A DNA stretch of 64,000 bases from Thalassobius sp. Cn5-15 (GCF_022347685.1 NZ_JAKRGF010000002.1:248001-312000), one strand, 5' to 3'; counted from the first letter of the stretch, positions 1-8,147 are shown. Made by a program: numbers and translations. The notes: generated by a model not told the origin, from the letters alone.

Positions 1-2
1 TG

Positions 3-602
3 CGACGCGGTCTGAACAAAGGCGGTGCGCCTGTTGTCCGTATGCAGTGTTTGGACTGCGGCCTTCGCGTCGGAAACCCTGTTAAGCGTCCACCCAACGC
101 CGATGAACTGCCTGAATTCGACGACGCTATGCGCGACGCCTACGACGCAATGCGAACCGCAGAGAAAGAAAAGATCGACCAAAGATACGTCGAAATTCAG
201 TTGCGGCGGTGGCGGGCGAAAGAGCAAGGCGATAGCTACTATCGTCAAGCCCATGATGCGTACATAGCTTCGCCCGAATGGCGCGACCTTCGCAAACGCG
301 TCATGGACCGTGCGAACGGGCTTTGTGAGGGTTGCAGGCTTTCCCCTGCGAGGGAAGTGCATCACCTAAGCTATGAGCATTGGGGGCATGAATTCCTGTT
401 TGAACTTGTTGCCTTGTGCGGCGACTGCCACGACCGCATTCATGCGAAAGGCGACCACGAAGCCTTGGTGGCCGCTTGCAGCAGTTGCCTTCACGCTAGC
501 CGGGGCCACTACTGCCGCCTCTACGACGTTCCGATGGTTACGGCTCTGGAGGCCGAAGAACTATGTTCCTTCGAACGCGTCGGCTACGAGGAAACGTTTT
601 AG
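3..602 (+). CDS. HNH endonuclease domain protein, 5' end outside window
   Basis: The reading frame is open from the first base of the window. A methionine at base 42 could start a 186-residue protein, but the frame continues upstream and residues before and after that Met (CLDCG) look like a continuous zinc-ribbon region, so I treat the gene as cut by the window edge. The HNH core is clear in the second half: a CEGC pair, VHHLSY, then CGDC followed by HDRIH, which is the Cys4-type zinc-stabilised HNH fold used for metal-dependent DNA cleavage. Further cysteines (CSSC, HYC) follow toward the C-terminus. It lies outside the attL repeat of the integrated element, so it belongs to the flank; stand-alone HNH proteins are common in phages and islands, which hints at an older mobile region there. 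The biological target is unknown. Confidence 0.7.
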   Translation, partial: RRGLNKGGAPVVRMQCLDCGLRVGNPVKRPPNADELPEFDDAMRDAYDAMRTAEKEKIDQRYVEIQLRRWRAKEQGDSYYRQAHDAYIASPEWRDLRKRVMDRANGLCEGCRLSPAREVHHLSYEHWGHEFLFELVALCGDCHDRIHAKGDHEALVAACSSCLHASRGHYCRLYDVPMVTALEAEELCSFERVGYEETF

Positions 603-724
603 TTTACGATCTGCGATCACGCTTTCGTGAGCGCAAAGTACCGGTTTCTAGGCAGGTTTTGTGCGTGGGTACTTCGTGGGTAGAATTGGCAGATCGCCAA
701 ATTATCCAATAAAATCAGCGGGTA

Positions 725-742
725 ATGGCGGAGACGAAGGGA
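725..742 (+). repeat. attL: displaced 18-bp tRNA-Ser 3' end
   Basis: This is a perfect 18-bp copy of 11171-11188. It contains the reverse complement of the tRNA 3' acceptor strand including the encoded CCA, but the rest of a tRNA is absent on either side, as expected for the copy left at the far end after integration. The surrounding stretch 603-935 contains no gene: it holds this repeat, the arm-like repeats just inside it and AT-rich sequence downstream of the membrane-protein operon. Confidence 0.9.
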
Positions 743-756
743 GCTTACGCGAGTGT

Positions 757-825
757 TAATTTGTGTTATATTTTACAATATCTTAAAGATCGTCATCATA
801 ATTAGTGTAGCATATAATTGTAGCA
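757..825 (+). promoter_or_regulatory. Left candidate integrase arm sites
   Basis: Three motifs just inside attL recur in the same orientation just inside attR: TAATTTGTGTT at 757-767, TTTTACAATATC at 771-782, and a pair TGTAGCA-N6-TGTAGCA at 806-825. The right-hand counterparts are at 11159-11169, 11130-11141 (one base different) and 11088-11107 (same 6-bp spacing). Paired motifs flanking the core on both sides are what arm-type binding sites of a lambda-class tyrosine integrase look like. Binding itself is inferred. Confidence 0.65.
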
Positions 826-935
826 AATATTCCCGCAATCACCCATCACTTTGATATATTCGAGCCTATTACAGTCATTCGGTTACGGGTTTCGCGATCA
901 ATGTGCCATTTCACACGAACATCCAAATGTTACAA

Positions 936-1589
936 TCAGCTCCCCCCACGATTCATGAAATGTTTGCGCTCTGCCAATGCTATCCACACCAACAGATAAC
1001 CATATACGAGAGCCGAACCTACTATACCTTCAGCGAAGATGTTTCCGAAATTAATAACGAAGACGGTCCAAAAGGTATTCCAAGCTGACGACGCGACGAT
1101 AGATACACCAATAAAATTGATGGTCGGCATCTTAATTTCAGCTAAACGCAAACAGGCAATAGAAGCTAAGTGTGGATGCCAGAAGCTTGAAAGCGCCAAT
1201 GCCAGCGGCCTCACTTTAGCCTTGTTGCTTCCGACTGCATCCCTCGACGAAAAGCGTGAGAGAAGCGCCCCCCCAAACTTAAAAGTTACAATTTGGCCTG
1301 CAATGCCGCCAACAGTAACTATCAACCAAACTTCTAAGATCAACGCATAGTCTGATGATGCTCCATGCATCGCGGCCAATATAGCAACCGAGCCAGGGAA
1401 GTATGCATTAGCAACAGCGATGTTCTCCAAGAATGACAATACACCCACAAGCAACAGGCCATTGGTTGCAAGCCATGAGGAAAGAGCTTCAAAGGCAACA
1501 ACTTTACTGGGCAGGACTGAAAAATAAGATAAAAGGTCTACGATGCTGATGAGCAAAAGAATGCTGATTGGTGTCGCTGATGGCCTCAC
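936..1589 (-). CDS. DedA/VTT-like membrane protein
   Basis: The 217-residue product starts at a GTG two bases after the stop of the prenyltransferase gene, so the two are almost certainly co-translated. It has about five hydrophobic segments. The stretch FLENIAVANAYFPGSV resembles the conserved Glu and Phe/Tyr-Pro-Gly region of DedA (SNARE-associated/VTT) proteins, and the later segment with the RLAE motif followed by a Trp-containing helix resembles their C-terminal half. DedA-family proteins move lipids across the membrane, including undecaprenyl phosphate carriers. The match is divergent, so the family call is moderate. It is the last gene of a three-gene membrane operon in the integrative element; a role in lipid or carrier-lipid translocation beside the UbiA-type enzyme is inference. 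Confidence 0.6.
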   Translation of the reverse strand: MRPSATPISILLLISIVDLLSYFSVLPSKVVAFEALSSWLATNGLLLVGVLSFLENIAVANAYFPGSVAILAAMHGASSDYALILEVWLIVTVGGIAGQIVTFKFGGALLSRFSSRDAVGSNKAKVRPLALALSSFWHPHLASIACLRLAEIKMPTINFIGVSIVASSAWNTFWTVFVINFGNIFAEGIVGSALVYGYLLVWIALAERKHFMNRGGS

Positions 1590-1591
1590 TT

Positions 1592-2503
1592 CTAAGCAAC
1601 TGCAATCGAGAAAACACCAAGAAACATTGCTAATCGTGTAGACCTCAACCCCTTTTCCTCATTTGAGAGATACAAGCATGCAGACACCGCTAATGAAATC
1701 AGCGCAAGGTAAAGCACTAGTATTGATACAGGATTATGTAATAATACTTGGCCAGCCATAAGACTGCCAAACATGCCCAACCATCCTACGGTTCTAGCAT
1801 TTTGCTCACCCAGAACATGCGCCACCGTTTTTAAACCAAAAGCGCGGTCGCCGCTTGCATCGAGTGTGTCCAGTAGGATTTCTCTGAACACTATAAAGAA
1901 AAATACAATTGATACTAAATCTGGTTGCACACTGGCTTCGGATGCAGCAGCTGCAAACCCAAACGGCACTATGCATAGCAATGCGGTATAGACCCCTTTG
2001 AACAAGGGGAACTTTTTTGAGAAAGCCGAATAGAATACAAGTGCCGCAGCGGTGAGAATAGACGCAACGACAGCGGCTATACCTAAAAATCCAGACACAA
2101 ACACCACAAACGCAAACAGACAAATGGCGAACAATGCAGCTACTTTAGCGGGAAGCTTTCCTGTTGTGATCGGCCGCGACTTCTGCGCTATTTTGTCTTT
2201 TTGGCGATCAGAAATATCGTTTGAAATAAACCCAGCCATCGTCAACATCGTCATGCAAACAGCCACCAAGGCTGCAAGCAAAAAGCCGCCGCTATCAGCC
2301 ACAAAGACCGTGGTTCCCGCAGCAAACCCTGCGATCCAACTCACGCCCAATCTGCCACTCTTTATGCAATCGAGGAAATATTCTAGCGTCCGCACTGGCA
2401 GCACTCGATTCAAGTTCACCACAACGGCTTCCTTTGAGTATTTTTCGTTAGACATCACTTTAACACTTGTCGGTTCACCATTGAAGGCAGTTTCCACTCT
2501 CAT
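1592..2503 (-). CDS. UbiA-family prenyltransferase
   Basis: The 303-residue polytopic membrane protein has both Asp-rich motifs of the UbiA superfamily. The first is NDISDRQKD (pattern NDxxDxxxD) followed by SRPITTGKL, near residues 97-118. The second is DTLDASGDRAFGLKTV, near residues 210-225. These motifs bind Mg-pyrophosphate or phosphorylated prenyl substrates, and the family attaches prenyl chains to aromatic rings, glycerol phosphate or phosphoribose inside the membrane. The spacing to the upstream membrane protein gene is 24 bp and to the downstream DedA-like gene 2 bp. The acceptor cannot be read from sequence; digeranylgeranylglycerol-phosphate-synthase-like and phosphoribosyl-decaprenol-synthase-like enzymes share this motif layout. 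Finding a UbiA enzyme as cargo in a tRNA-targeted island, with no quinone or haem genes around it, is unusual. Confidence 0.85.
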   Translation of the reverse strand: MRVETAFNGEPTSVKVMSNEKYSKEAVVVNLNRVLPVRTLEYFLDCIKSGRLGVSWIAGFAAGTTVFVADSGGFLLAALVAVCMTMLTMAGFISNDISDRQKDKIAQKSRPITTGKLPAKVAALFAICLFAFVVFVSGFLGIAAVVASILTAAALVFYSAFSKKFPLFKGVYTALLCIVPFGFAAAASEASVQPDLVSIVFFFIVFREILLDTLDASGDRAFGLKTVAHVLGEQNARTVGWLGMFGSLMAGQVLLHNPVSILVLYLALISLAVSACLYLSNEEKGLRSTRLAMFLGVFSIAVA

Positions 2504-2527
2504 TCACATTTTAGGAGCATCGTCTGG

Positions 2528-4114
2528 CTACTGGGCTACCCCAGCTTCCGATTTGAGCCTCTCCACACTACCACGGCCAGTAAATGTTCCAATTAGTGCT
2601 AACAGGGAGATAAACGTCACAACGAAACCCGCGTTTGCCAGGTTGCGGCCCAGCCCTAATACAGCTGCTTTAGTCACGGCGTCGGCAGATGTTACATTAA
2701 AGAGAACCAACACGAACAGGAAGAGTAAGGCTACCACGATAAGTGAATTTGCCGTTAGAAGCAAAAACAGGCAATGACCTCTTAGCAAGTAATTTGTGGG
2801 TACATAAAGCTTACGGAAGAAGTCGGCCAGATCAAGACCCAGGGTGTCCTTTGCAAGGCGCAAGAGACCTACAGCGAAGCCCACCTGTGCAAGTAAGGCC
2901 AATACTAAGTCAGAAACATTAGCCTCGGCACTGAACCAATCTTTGCTAGTTGCACCGCTTGTAACGGGAACGACAAAACCCCAAATGATTGTTACGGGCA
3001 ATACGCACCCATAAGCAAAGGCAAACAGAAAGCCGATGCGACCCGCCTTGATGTGCTTTGGAAAGTGCAGCCATGCTACCACAAAAGCGGCCACAACAAT
3101 TGCTGTAGGGACGTAGTAAAAATCGTCAAATGCCGACAGCATCGTTAGACCTAAGACGGGAAAAATCACTGACGACCAATTTGATCCCAAAAGGAAAAAC
3201 TCTGCATGGCTGTCATAAAAATCTTGATACTTGTTTGCGACGATACCGCTATACATCATCGCAACTCTTGCAACACCCGTCGCCAGTGTTAACGCAAAAG
3301 CAATCCCTATAAATTTAGCAATCGGCGCGTCGACAACGACTGGTGTAAGGACTGCGGCAGAGATAAGCGTCACTACTAACACCAACGTGTATAGCTGCAA
3401 GCGAACACTTCGTTCAATGAACCTCCAGAACAAGAAGTCGAAATAGAAGGTGCTTAGCACTATGATAACTATGGCAAGTTTGATGGTAGTGGGGTCTCCA
3501 GACAAAGGCATCGCCGCATACAGCCCCATTGAAAATGCGGACAACATAAACACGACTGATGGAATAAAGACCTGGTTCAAAAAACCTAAGTGTATCAAGT
3601 CCAGTTCTGACAGATTAAAACTGGCCGAGGAAGCCGAACCAGTACGCCCCTTGGCTGGGTCCGTGGTTTTCGATTTAGTGATATAAGCAAGGATAAAATA
3701 CCCTATCGACGGAAGGCTTAGACAGAAATGGATCATTAATCCATTTAATACGGATGAGAACCGATTGAGGTCTGTCTCGACCATAATAAGCGTGAAAACC
3801 GATGCTCCAACCATCAAGAAAAGAACAGAAGGCGCGGCAATCAAAATAATCTTTGTCGTAGCATCTGTCCGCCTAGGAGATGCCAAAATCTGCCACGCTC
3901 CCACAAACACCACTAAGTAAATTGGTGTGGCTGCTAAGCGTCCAATATCGAGCCTACGCAGGCTATCCATCAAATAAACGACATGATGGTCCAGTACGGT
4001 AAGTTCACTCAAGGCAACTATCAGACCTGTAGCCCAACTGAGGAGCCCAACGACACCTAAGAAAATCGCACGTCCCAGCTGTTCCAAAAAGTTTTTTAGC
4101 AATTTAACGACCAT
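2528..4114 (-). CDS. Large polytopic membrane protein, unknown function
   Basis: The 528-residue protein is almost entirely hydrophobic, with roughly a dozen predicted membrane segments from near residue 15 to 515. A short polar, Ser/Thr-rich loop lies near residues 150-170, where the sequence KSKTTDPAKGRTG occurs. I do not recognise a family, and see no nucleotide-binding, protease or glycosyltransferase motif that can be defended. It is the first gene of the minus-strand operon with the UbiA-type prenyltransferase and the DedA-like protein, and the AT-rich stretch upstream probably holds the promoter for all three. Its size and topology would fit a flippase, transporter or a GT-C-like membrane enzyme working on a lipid-linked substrate, but that is speculation from context. 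Confidence 0.75.
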   Translation of the reverse strand: MVVKLLKNFLEQLGRAIFLGVVGLLSWATGLIVALSELTVLDHHVVYLMDSLRRLDIGRLAATPIYLVVFVGAWQILASPRRTDATTKIILIAAPSVLFLMVGASVFTLIMVETDLNRFSSVLNGLMIHFCLSLPSIGYFILAYITKSKTTDPAKGRTGSASSASFNLSELDLIHLGFLNQVFIPSVVFMLSAFSMGLYAAMPLSGDPTTIKLAIVIIVLSTFYFDFLFWRFIERSVRLQLYTLVLVVTLISAAVLTPVVVDAPIAKFIGIAFALTLATGVARVAMMYSGIVANKYQDFYDSHAEFFLLGSNWSSVIFPVLGLTMLSAFDDFYYVPTAIVVAAFVVAWLHFPKHIKAGRIGFLFAFAYGCVLPVTIIWGFVVPVTSGATSKDWFSAEANVSDLVLALLAQVGFAVGLLRLAKDTLGLDLADFFRKLYVPTNYLLRGHCLFLLLTANSLIVVALLFLFVLVLFNVTSADAVTKAAVLGLGRNLANAGFVVTFISLLALIGTFTGRGSVERLKSEAGVAQ

Positions 4115-4493
4115 AAAAAATGAGTTAGACTTGGGGACAGCTTAAACATCTTCCACAATATCTGCTAGACCTATGAAATAGGTGATTTAGTCAACCTCAT
4201 GGGCCGATCAGTTCCACTGAAATTCAGTCAGATATTCTGGGTATTAGGCCTGCAGGCGTCTGGCAGGGCTGTTTGTCTAGGTGGGCCATTATCATTTGAT
4301 GCTCCCACTCTTCCTACCCCATTCTTAATGCAGATCAATTAATCACAAACGGTCGGTTTTGAGGTTCTCGATACCACCAGGATTACGTGAAATCCTGGCC
4401 CATATAACACTGCCTATGACATTCTCATTACCCCCTATCGAAACACTTACTCCATCCTGTTATGATGAGGTTGAGTTTCGAGAAGGGGAATAC
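4115..4493. other. Divergent intergenic region, no gene seen
   Basis: This 379-bp AT-rich stretch separates the leftward membrane-protein operon from the rightward resolvase gene and should contain promoters for both. An in-frame extension of the resolvase upstream to base 4359 is possible but has no family resemblance. I see no strong palindrome, repeat or RNA gene. Confidence 0.5.
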
Positions 4494-5054
4494 ATGAAGG
4501 TTGGCTACGCTCGTATCAGTACAGATTCACAAACACATGACGCACAGATCGCAGCATTGAAGGCGGCAGGGTGTGAACGGATATTTACTGAGGTTGCGTC
4601 TGGATCACGAAAAGATCGTCCTGTGCTGGCAGAAGTCATGACTTACCTGCGTCCGAACTCAGATGACACATTGGTCGTTTATAAGCTGGATCGGGTTGCA
4701 CGTAGCCTTCCACATCTTATCGAAATCATGGATCACCTGAAGGCCAACGGCATTGAGTTCCAAAGCGTCACTGAGGCCATTGATACCACCACACCTGGTG
4801 GACGTTTGTTGTTCCATGTGGTTGCAGCCATCGCAGAATTTGAACGTGATCTGATCCGCGAACGTACTCATGCTGGCCTGAAGGCTGCACGGGAAAAGGG
4901 ACGTGTTGGTGGGCGGCCTCGTCAGATGACTCAGGAAAAGATTATGGCTGCGAAGGAACTTTTAACAAACGGTACCGCCGTGAGAGACGTAGCAGAAGCC
5001 ATGGGCGTATCAGTACCGACACTGTACAGGTGGCTACCAGCATCAGCACGTTAA
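4494..5054 (+). CDS. Serine recombinase of the resolvase/invertase family
   Basis: The 186-residue protein starts with MKVGYARISTD, placing the catalytic serine at residue 9, the usual position for Tn3-type resolvases. The start at 4494 is preceded by an AAGGGG ribosome site; upstream in-frame codons do not resemble the family. Conserved features are YKLDRVARS (catalytic arginine cluster near residues 63-71), GRLLFHVVAAIAEFERDLIRER (dimer helix, near 103-124) and a C-terminal helix-turn-helix (VRDVAEAMGVSVPTLYRWL). It is full length for a small resolvase. Within the island it could resolve multimers, invert a segment or be a remnant of an inserted transposon; no terminal inverted repeats of a Tn3 element were seen around it. 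Confidence 0.9.
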   Translation: MKVGYARISTDSQTHDAQIAALKAAGCERIFTEVASGSRKDRPVLAEVMTYLRPNSDDTLVVYKLDRVARSLPHLIEIMDHLKANGIEFQSVTEAIDTTTPGGRLLFHVVAAIAEFERDLIRERTHAGLKAAREKGRVGGRPRQMTQEKIMAAKELLTNGTAVRDVAEAMGVSVPTLYRWLPASAR

Positions 5055-5106
5055 AGACGTTCTGAAAGTGGTTGTGCGCCCGCTAATCTAGACATATCCG
5101 TAACGC

Positions 5107-5835
5107 ATGAATGCACCAAAAATCGTTACGGCTTGTAGGCATTGCAATGCTGAACTGTCACCAGAAACACATCGCTCTGATCGGAAATTTTGTTCTGACA
5201 AGTGCAAGCAAGCTGACTATCGACGCAGACGGAAGGTCAAAGATAATCCCGTTGAAGCATTGGTACGTGGTAACAATGCCGATCTGATCAGAGAAGTGGC
5301 AAGGCTCTATGCTGATACTGGTGTTACCATTGCGGATGTCACTTATGGCAAAGGCGCATTCTGGCGTAAGACCCCGCATCTAAACGTCACGGGATCAGAT
5401 TTGTTGACCGTACCAGAACGGCCATATGACTTTCGCAATCTTCCTTATCACGACAGTTCTTTTGATATTGTCGTTCTTGATCCACCGTATCTTGTATGGC
5501 CTGGCAACCATATGTCTGATGACCGCTACCGCAACGCTGAGACCACCAAGGGCATCGACTACAAGGGCATCCGTCAACTGTACCATGATGGCCTTAAGGA
5601 GGCCGCACGGGTCGCCAGGCGGCAGATTTGGGTCAAGTGTAAGGATACAGTAGAAGGACCACGACAACGTTTTTTACACGTCCACCTATTGCAGGATGCA
5701 GAAGCTTTGGGGCTACGAGGTCGTGATCTGTTCATTCTGGATGCAACCAGCAGAATGCCAAACAATCACTGGTCCACTCAGAAACATGCACGGAAAACCA
5801 TGTCGTATCTTTGGGTCTTTGATGTCATCAGTTGA
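5107..5835 (+). CDS. DNA methyltransferase with N-terminal zinc finger
   Basis: The 242-residue protein has two parts. Residues 10-41 hold a Cys4 zinc finger (CRHC then FCSDKC) followed by the basic run RRRRK, a likely DNA-binding element. From about residue 75 onward it looks like a Rossmann-type S-adenosylmethionine methyltransferase: DVTYGKGAFW is a candidate motif I, and VVLDPPYLVW carries the DPPY motif IV of amino-DNA methyltransferases (N6-adenine or N4-cytosine). No restriction endonuclease gene lies next to it, so it is probably an orphan methyltransferase that could mark the element or regulate it. Its 3' end overlaps the convergent serine-recombinase-like gene by 58 bp. The target sequence is unknown. 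Confidence 0.8.
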   Translation: MNAPKIVTACRHCNAELSPETHRSDRKFCSDKCKQADYRRRRKVKDNPVEALVRGNNADLIREVARLYADTGVTIADVTYGKGAFWRKTPHLNVTGSDLLTVPERPYDFRNLPYHDSSFDIVVLDPPYLVWPGNHMSDDRYRNAETTKGIDYKGIRQLYHDGLKEAARVARRQIWVKCKDTVEGPRQRFLHVHLLQDAEALGLRGRDLFILDATSRMPNNHWSTQKHARKTMSYLWVFDVIS

Positions 5836-6860
5836 TCACGTCTGACGTTCCACTGAACCCTTCTCAGGCACAGCCAAATGGTCGGAGGACTACGACAACC
5901 AACTTCACCTGCCTGCGTTCTGATTTGATCACACAGGTGATTATCACCGACGGTCAGGGATCGTAAGTCACGCCATGTCAGGCCATATAGCAGCGCATCA
6001 ATGATGGTCTTACTGGACAGCCATATCCTACGTCTGCGATGTATCCGCTTGGTGGAGACTTCCGTCTTGGCAGCTTGTACCAGTTCACGAATACGCCGTC
6101 GTGGTCTATGGTATGTATCAAAGGCGTAGTCCCACTTCTCTGGTGATCTTTTCCTAAGCTGACAAAGACGTTTCGGTGTCAGGAAACGGTTTTGCCCAGT
6201 ACGGATACCCTGAAGGTCTAACTCATCGCTTATCTCTTCATATGAAGGTTTCTGACCACCACCACGATAGGTCATGTTGGCTATGACGGATAGAACCTGT
6301 GCTTCTCTTTCATCAGCCAAGCGTGTCTTCGTGATTGATCCTTTCTTTGAATGTTTGGCGATGTCAGGAGAACCAAATGCCTGTCCATCCGCCATAAGTC
6401 GTGCGATTGCTTTGAACTGCGCTTCACGTTTGGCGTTTGTCAGTTCTTCCACCTTGTGGTGATGATTTAGTTCGATGATGTCATCCACGTTCATCCCAGT
6501 GGATGCATCATAGATACGCTTACCTAAGCCTTGCTTCTGTATGAGTTCAAATACTTCAGCCCGTCTGGAAATGCGATCATCACTGGATACCAGAAGAATT
6601 TCGGATTGATGACGCTTCAGGTGTCGAAGGCATTTACGCAGACCTGTGGCCATTCGGACTTCTGTATCACAACGACCAGATATGACTTCCTTAACGCTGA
6701 TGTTGGTAGAATTGGATATGGTAAATTCTGGATAGTGATCCTTAATGCACTCCAGTTGATACTTATAACCATCCTCTGCCTGCTTAGGTGTGCTTACCCT
6801 TCGATATAGATTGGCTTTCCCTGCTATGATTGCCTTTCGGATAACGTCTGAGTGCATCAC
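5778..6860 (-). CDS. Serine-recombinase-like protein, divergent
   Basis: The 360-residue protein has a resolvase-type N-terminal domain: LYRRVSTPKQAEDGY near residues 18-32 contains the RVS motif with the putative catalytic serine, and SSDDRISRR near 92-100 resembles the family's DR(I/L)SR segment. The middle and C-terminal parts are basic and contain a possible helix-turn-helix (EEISDELDLQGIRTG). It is longer than a small resolvase and shorter than large serine integrases, and lacks an obvious zinc ribbon. The tail is convergent with, and overlaps, the methyltransferase gene; the true stop could be the result of a recent sequence change since the last 60 residues do not look family-like. It may be an accessory recombinase of the island or a degenerating gene. 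Confidence 0.65.
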   Translation of the reverse strand: MMHSDVIRKAIIAGKANLYRRVSTPKQAEDGYKYQLECIKDHYPEFTISNSTNISVKEVISGRCDTEVRMATGLRKCLRHLKRHQSEILLVSSDDRISRRAEVFELIQKQGLGKRIYDASTGMNVDDIIELNHHHKVEELTNAKREAQFKAIARLMADGQAFGSPDIAKHSKKGSITKTRLADEREAQVLSVIANMTYRGGGQKPSYEEISDELDLQGIRTGQNRFLTPKRLCQLRKRSPEKWDYAFDTYHRPRRRIRELVQAAKTEVSTKRIHRRRRIWLSSKTIIDALLYGLTWRDLRSLTVGDNHLCDQIRTQAGEVGCRSPPTIWLCLRRVQWNVRRDQLMTSKTQRYDMVFRACF

Positions 6861-6900
6861 ACTACCATATGTAAAACCTTGACTATAGGTAGGGTCACCT

Positions 6901-6917
6901 CAGCGCATATGGCGCTG
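6901..6917. repeat. Short inverted repeat in a gene-free gap
   Basis: CAGCGC and GCGCTG face each other around a 5-bp spacer. It sits in the 6861-7107 gap between the divergent recombinase-like and ribbon-helix-helix genes and could be an operator for either. No other structure was seen in the gap. Confidence 0.35.
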
Positions 6918-7107
6918 GAATTGCATGTATCGGTGGCCTTCAGTCTGGTGGTCATTGGGCAAGGTTTCGTTGGTCTGGTGCATCATGACGCACCACGGTG
7001 AACTGGTATTTATGTGATCCGACGATGACATCGCTGACTTGGATGCAAGGTAAGTCCAGAACGGCGTGTGAGACTAAATATGGGTGTAATCCATCAGGAG
7101 AAAAACC

Positions 7108-7293
7108 ATGTCAGGAACCCGCAATACCATCCGTAATCTGGACCCCGATCTTGTGACCGAAGCCAAAGTGCATGTCCTTCAGACAGGCCGTCGTACATTG
7201 GGGGAATTGGTCACAGATGCAATTGAACTGTTGATAGATCACGAGACCAGTGACGATACTTCCATGGCTGATCCTCACACACCATCGGCGTGA
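7108..7293 (+). CDS. Small ribbon-helix-helix-like protein
   Basis: The 61-residue protein has a strong ribosome site (AGGAG, seven bases before the ATG). Residues 7-45 (TIRNLDPDLV, then helices ending in LVTDAIELLID) fit a short beta strand followed by two helices, the fold of MetJ/Arc and of many antitoxins and plasmid partition regulators. The last 15 residues are polar. It could be a transcription regulator of the element or an antitoxin; no toxin gene is adjacent, since the following 480 bp appear non-coding. The palindrome-rich stretch downstream may hold its targets. The fold call is from sequence pattern only. Confidence 0.6.
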   Translation: MSGTRNTIRNLDPDLVTEAKVHVLQTGRRTLGELVTDAIELLIDHETSDDTSMADPHTPSA

Positions 7294-7500
7294 TTAAGTA
7301 CAAGGCAATAATATACCGTGGGGGTGGAATACCCTCTGTGACGAGTTTTGACATCGCATAAATCCCTGTGTGGACACTATCTGGAATCGGACCAGATGGA
7401 TGGCATCGGTGAATGTGCACCGCGCAGCATCAAGGTAGGAGTATAGGTGCTTCCGTTCAAGGAAAATGGCTGGTTGTTTTGATTTCGTGATCGAACTTAT

Positions 7501-7558
7501 GTTCTTGAAGAATAAACACTTTTCATTCTTCATGAATGAAGTTTCATTCTTCAAGAAC
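7501..7558. repeat. Nested palindromes with repeated TTTCATTC
   Basis: Perfect 13-bp inverted arms, GTTCTTGAAGAAT at 7501-7513 and ATTCTTCAAGAAC at 7546-7558, enclose a second palindrome TTCATTC-N5-GAATGAA at 7522-7540. TTTCATTC occurs at 7521, 7542 and again at 7634, where it faces AATGAAA at 7648-7654. A further hairpin CCACTT/AAGTGG is at 7617-7633. The whole stretch 7294-7772 has no convincing gene. The structure could be an operator array, a replication or transfer origin, or a structured RNA. Confidence 0.6.
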
Positions 7559-7772
7559 GGTTTTGTAAAGCACAGAAGTCCCAATAAAATATGGCCTTCT
7601 GGATTCACCCAGTCGGCCACTTTCCTGAAGTGGTTTCATTCGTCACAAATGAAAACTGCCACGCACCATTGAAAACTGTAACATTTGAATCCTGCTCTAA
7701 CGCCACTGGCGCACGGCTGATGTAAATATACCCCGAATCTGCGACCACTAATTTGAGGACGTATCGTCCAAT

Positions 7773-8147
7773 TTATCGCAATTGCGGTACCAGACGATTG
7801 ATGACGGCAATAATGTCGGGCTGACGATCTCTTGGATCAGCCACACCATGGTCAATGTGAACCTGATCTACGCATCTTTTGTACAGACGAACTGCAATGA
7901 GTATACGGCCTGTCAAACTGTCTGGCCAAGCGATGTCGGCAAAGGCATCAACCAGATACTGTTCCAGCAAGTCTTCGTATTCTGCGACTTCCATGGTGTG
8001 GACCTTTCTGCGGTACATCTTGGTGATATCAATCGGCCTCATCCCCATCTGAAAACGGATGTGGTTGCGATGGAGAAGACGTTCGTAAACCTGCTGACGC
8101 TGATCACTGGTCGTAAGGGTAGTGGTGGTACTAATGATCAATGTCAC
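7773..8147 (-). CDS. Unknown 124-residue protein
   Basis: This is the third gene of the small minus-strand operon. I place the start at a GTG at 8147, giving an overlap of 17 bp with the preceding gene; a longer frame to 8201 exists but would overlap the neighbour by about 70 bp. The product is polar, with a basic patch (MYRRKVHTM) and a mostly helical C-terminal half (VAEYEDLLEQYLVDAFADIAW). No family was recognised. Its tight coupling with two other small genes and its position opposite an XRE regulator suggest a regulated element-specific function. Confidence 0.5.
   Translation of the reverse strand: MTLIISTTTTLTTSDQRQQVYERLLHRNHIRFQMGMRPIDITKMYRRKVHTMEVAEYEDLLEQYLVDAFADIAWPDSLTGRILIAVRLYKRCVDQVHIDHGVADPRDRQPDIIAVINRLVPQLR

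Noticed and set aside
4359-4493. N-terminal extension of the resolvase
   Set aside because: The catalytic serine would move from residue 9 to 54, and the added residues show no similarity, while a good ribosome site precedes the inner ATG.
7501-7654. CRISPR array
   Set aside because: The repeats are 8-13 bp, palindromic and irregularly spaced, with no unique spacers of constant length and no cas genes.
7466-7672. Small frame over the nested palindromes
   Set aside because: The sequence merely translates the repeats (Phe/Lys-rich); no ribosome site or family pattern.
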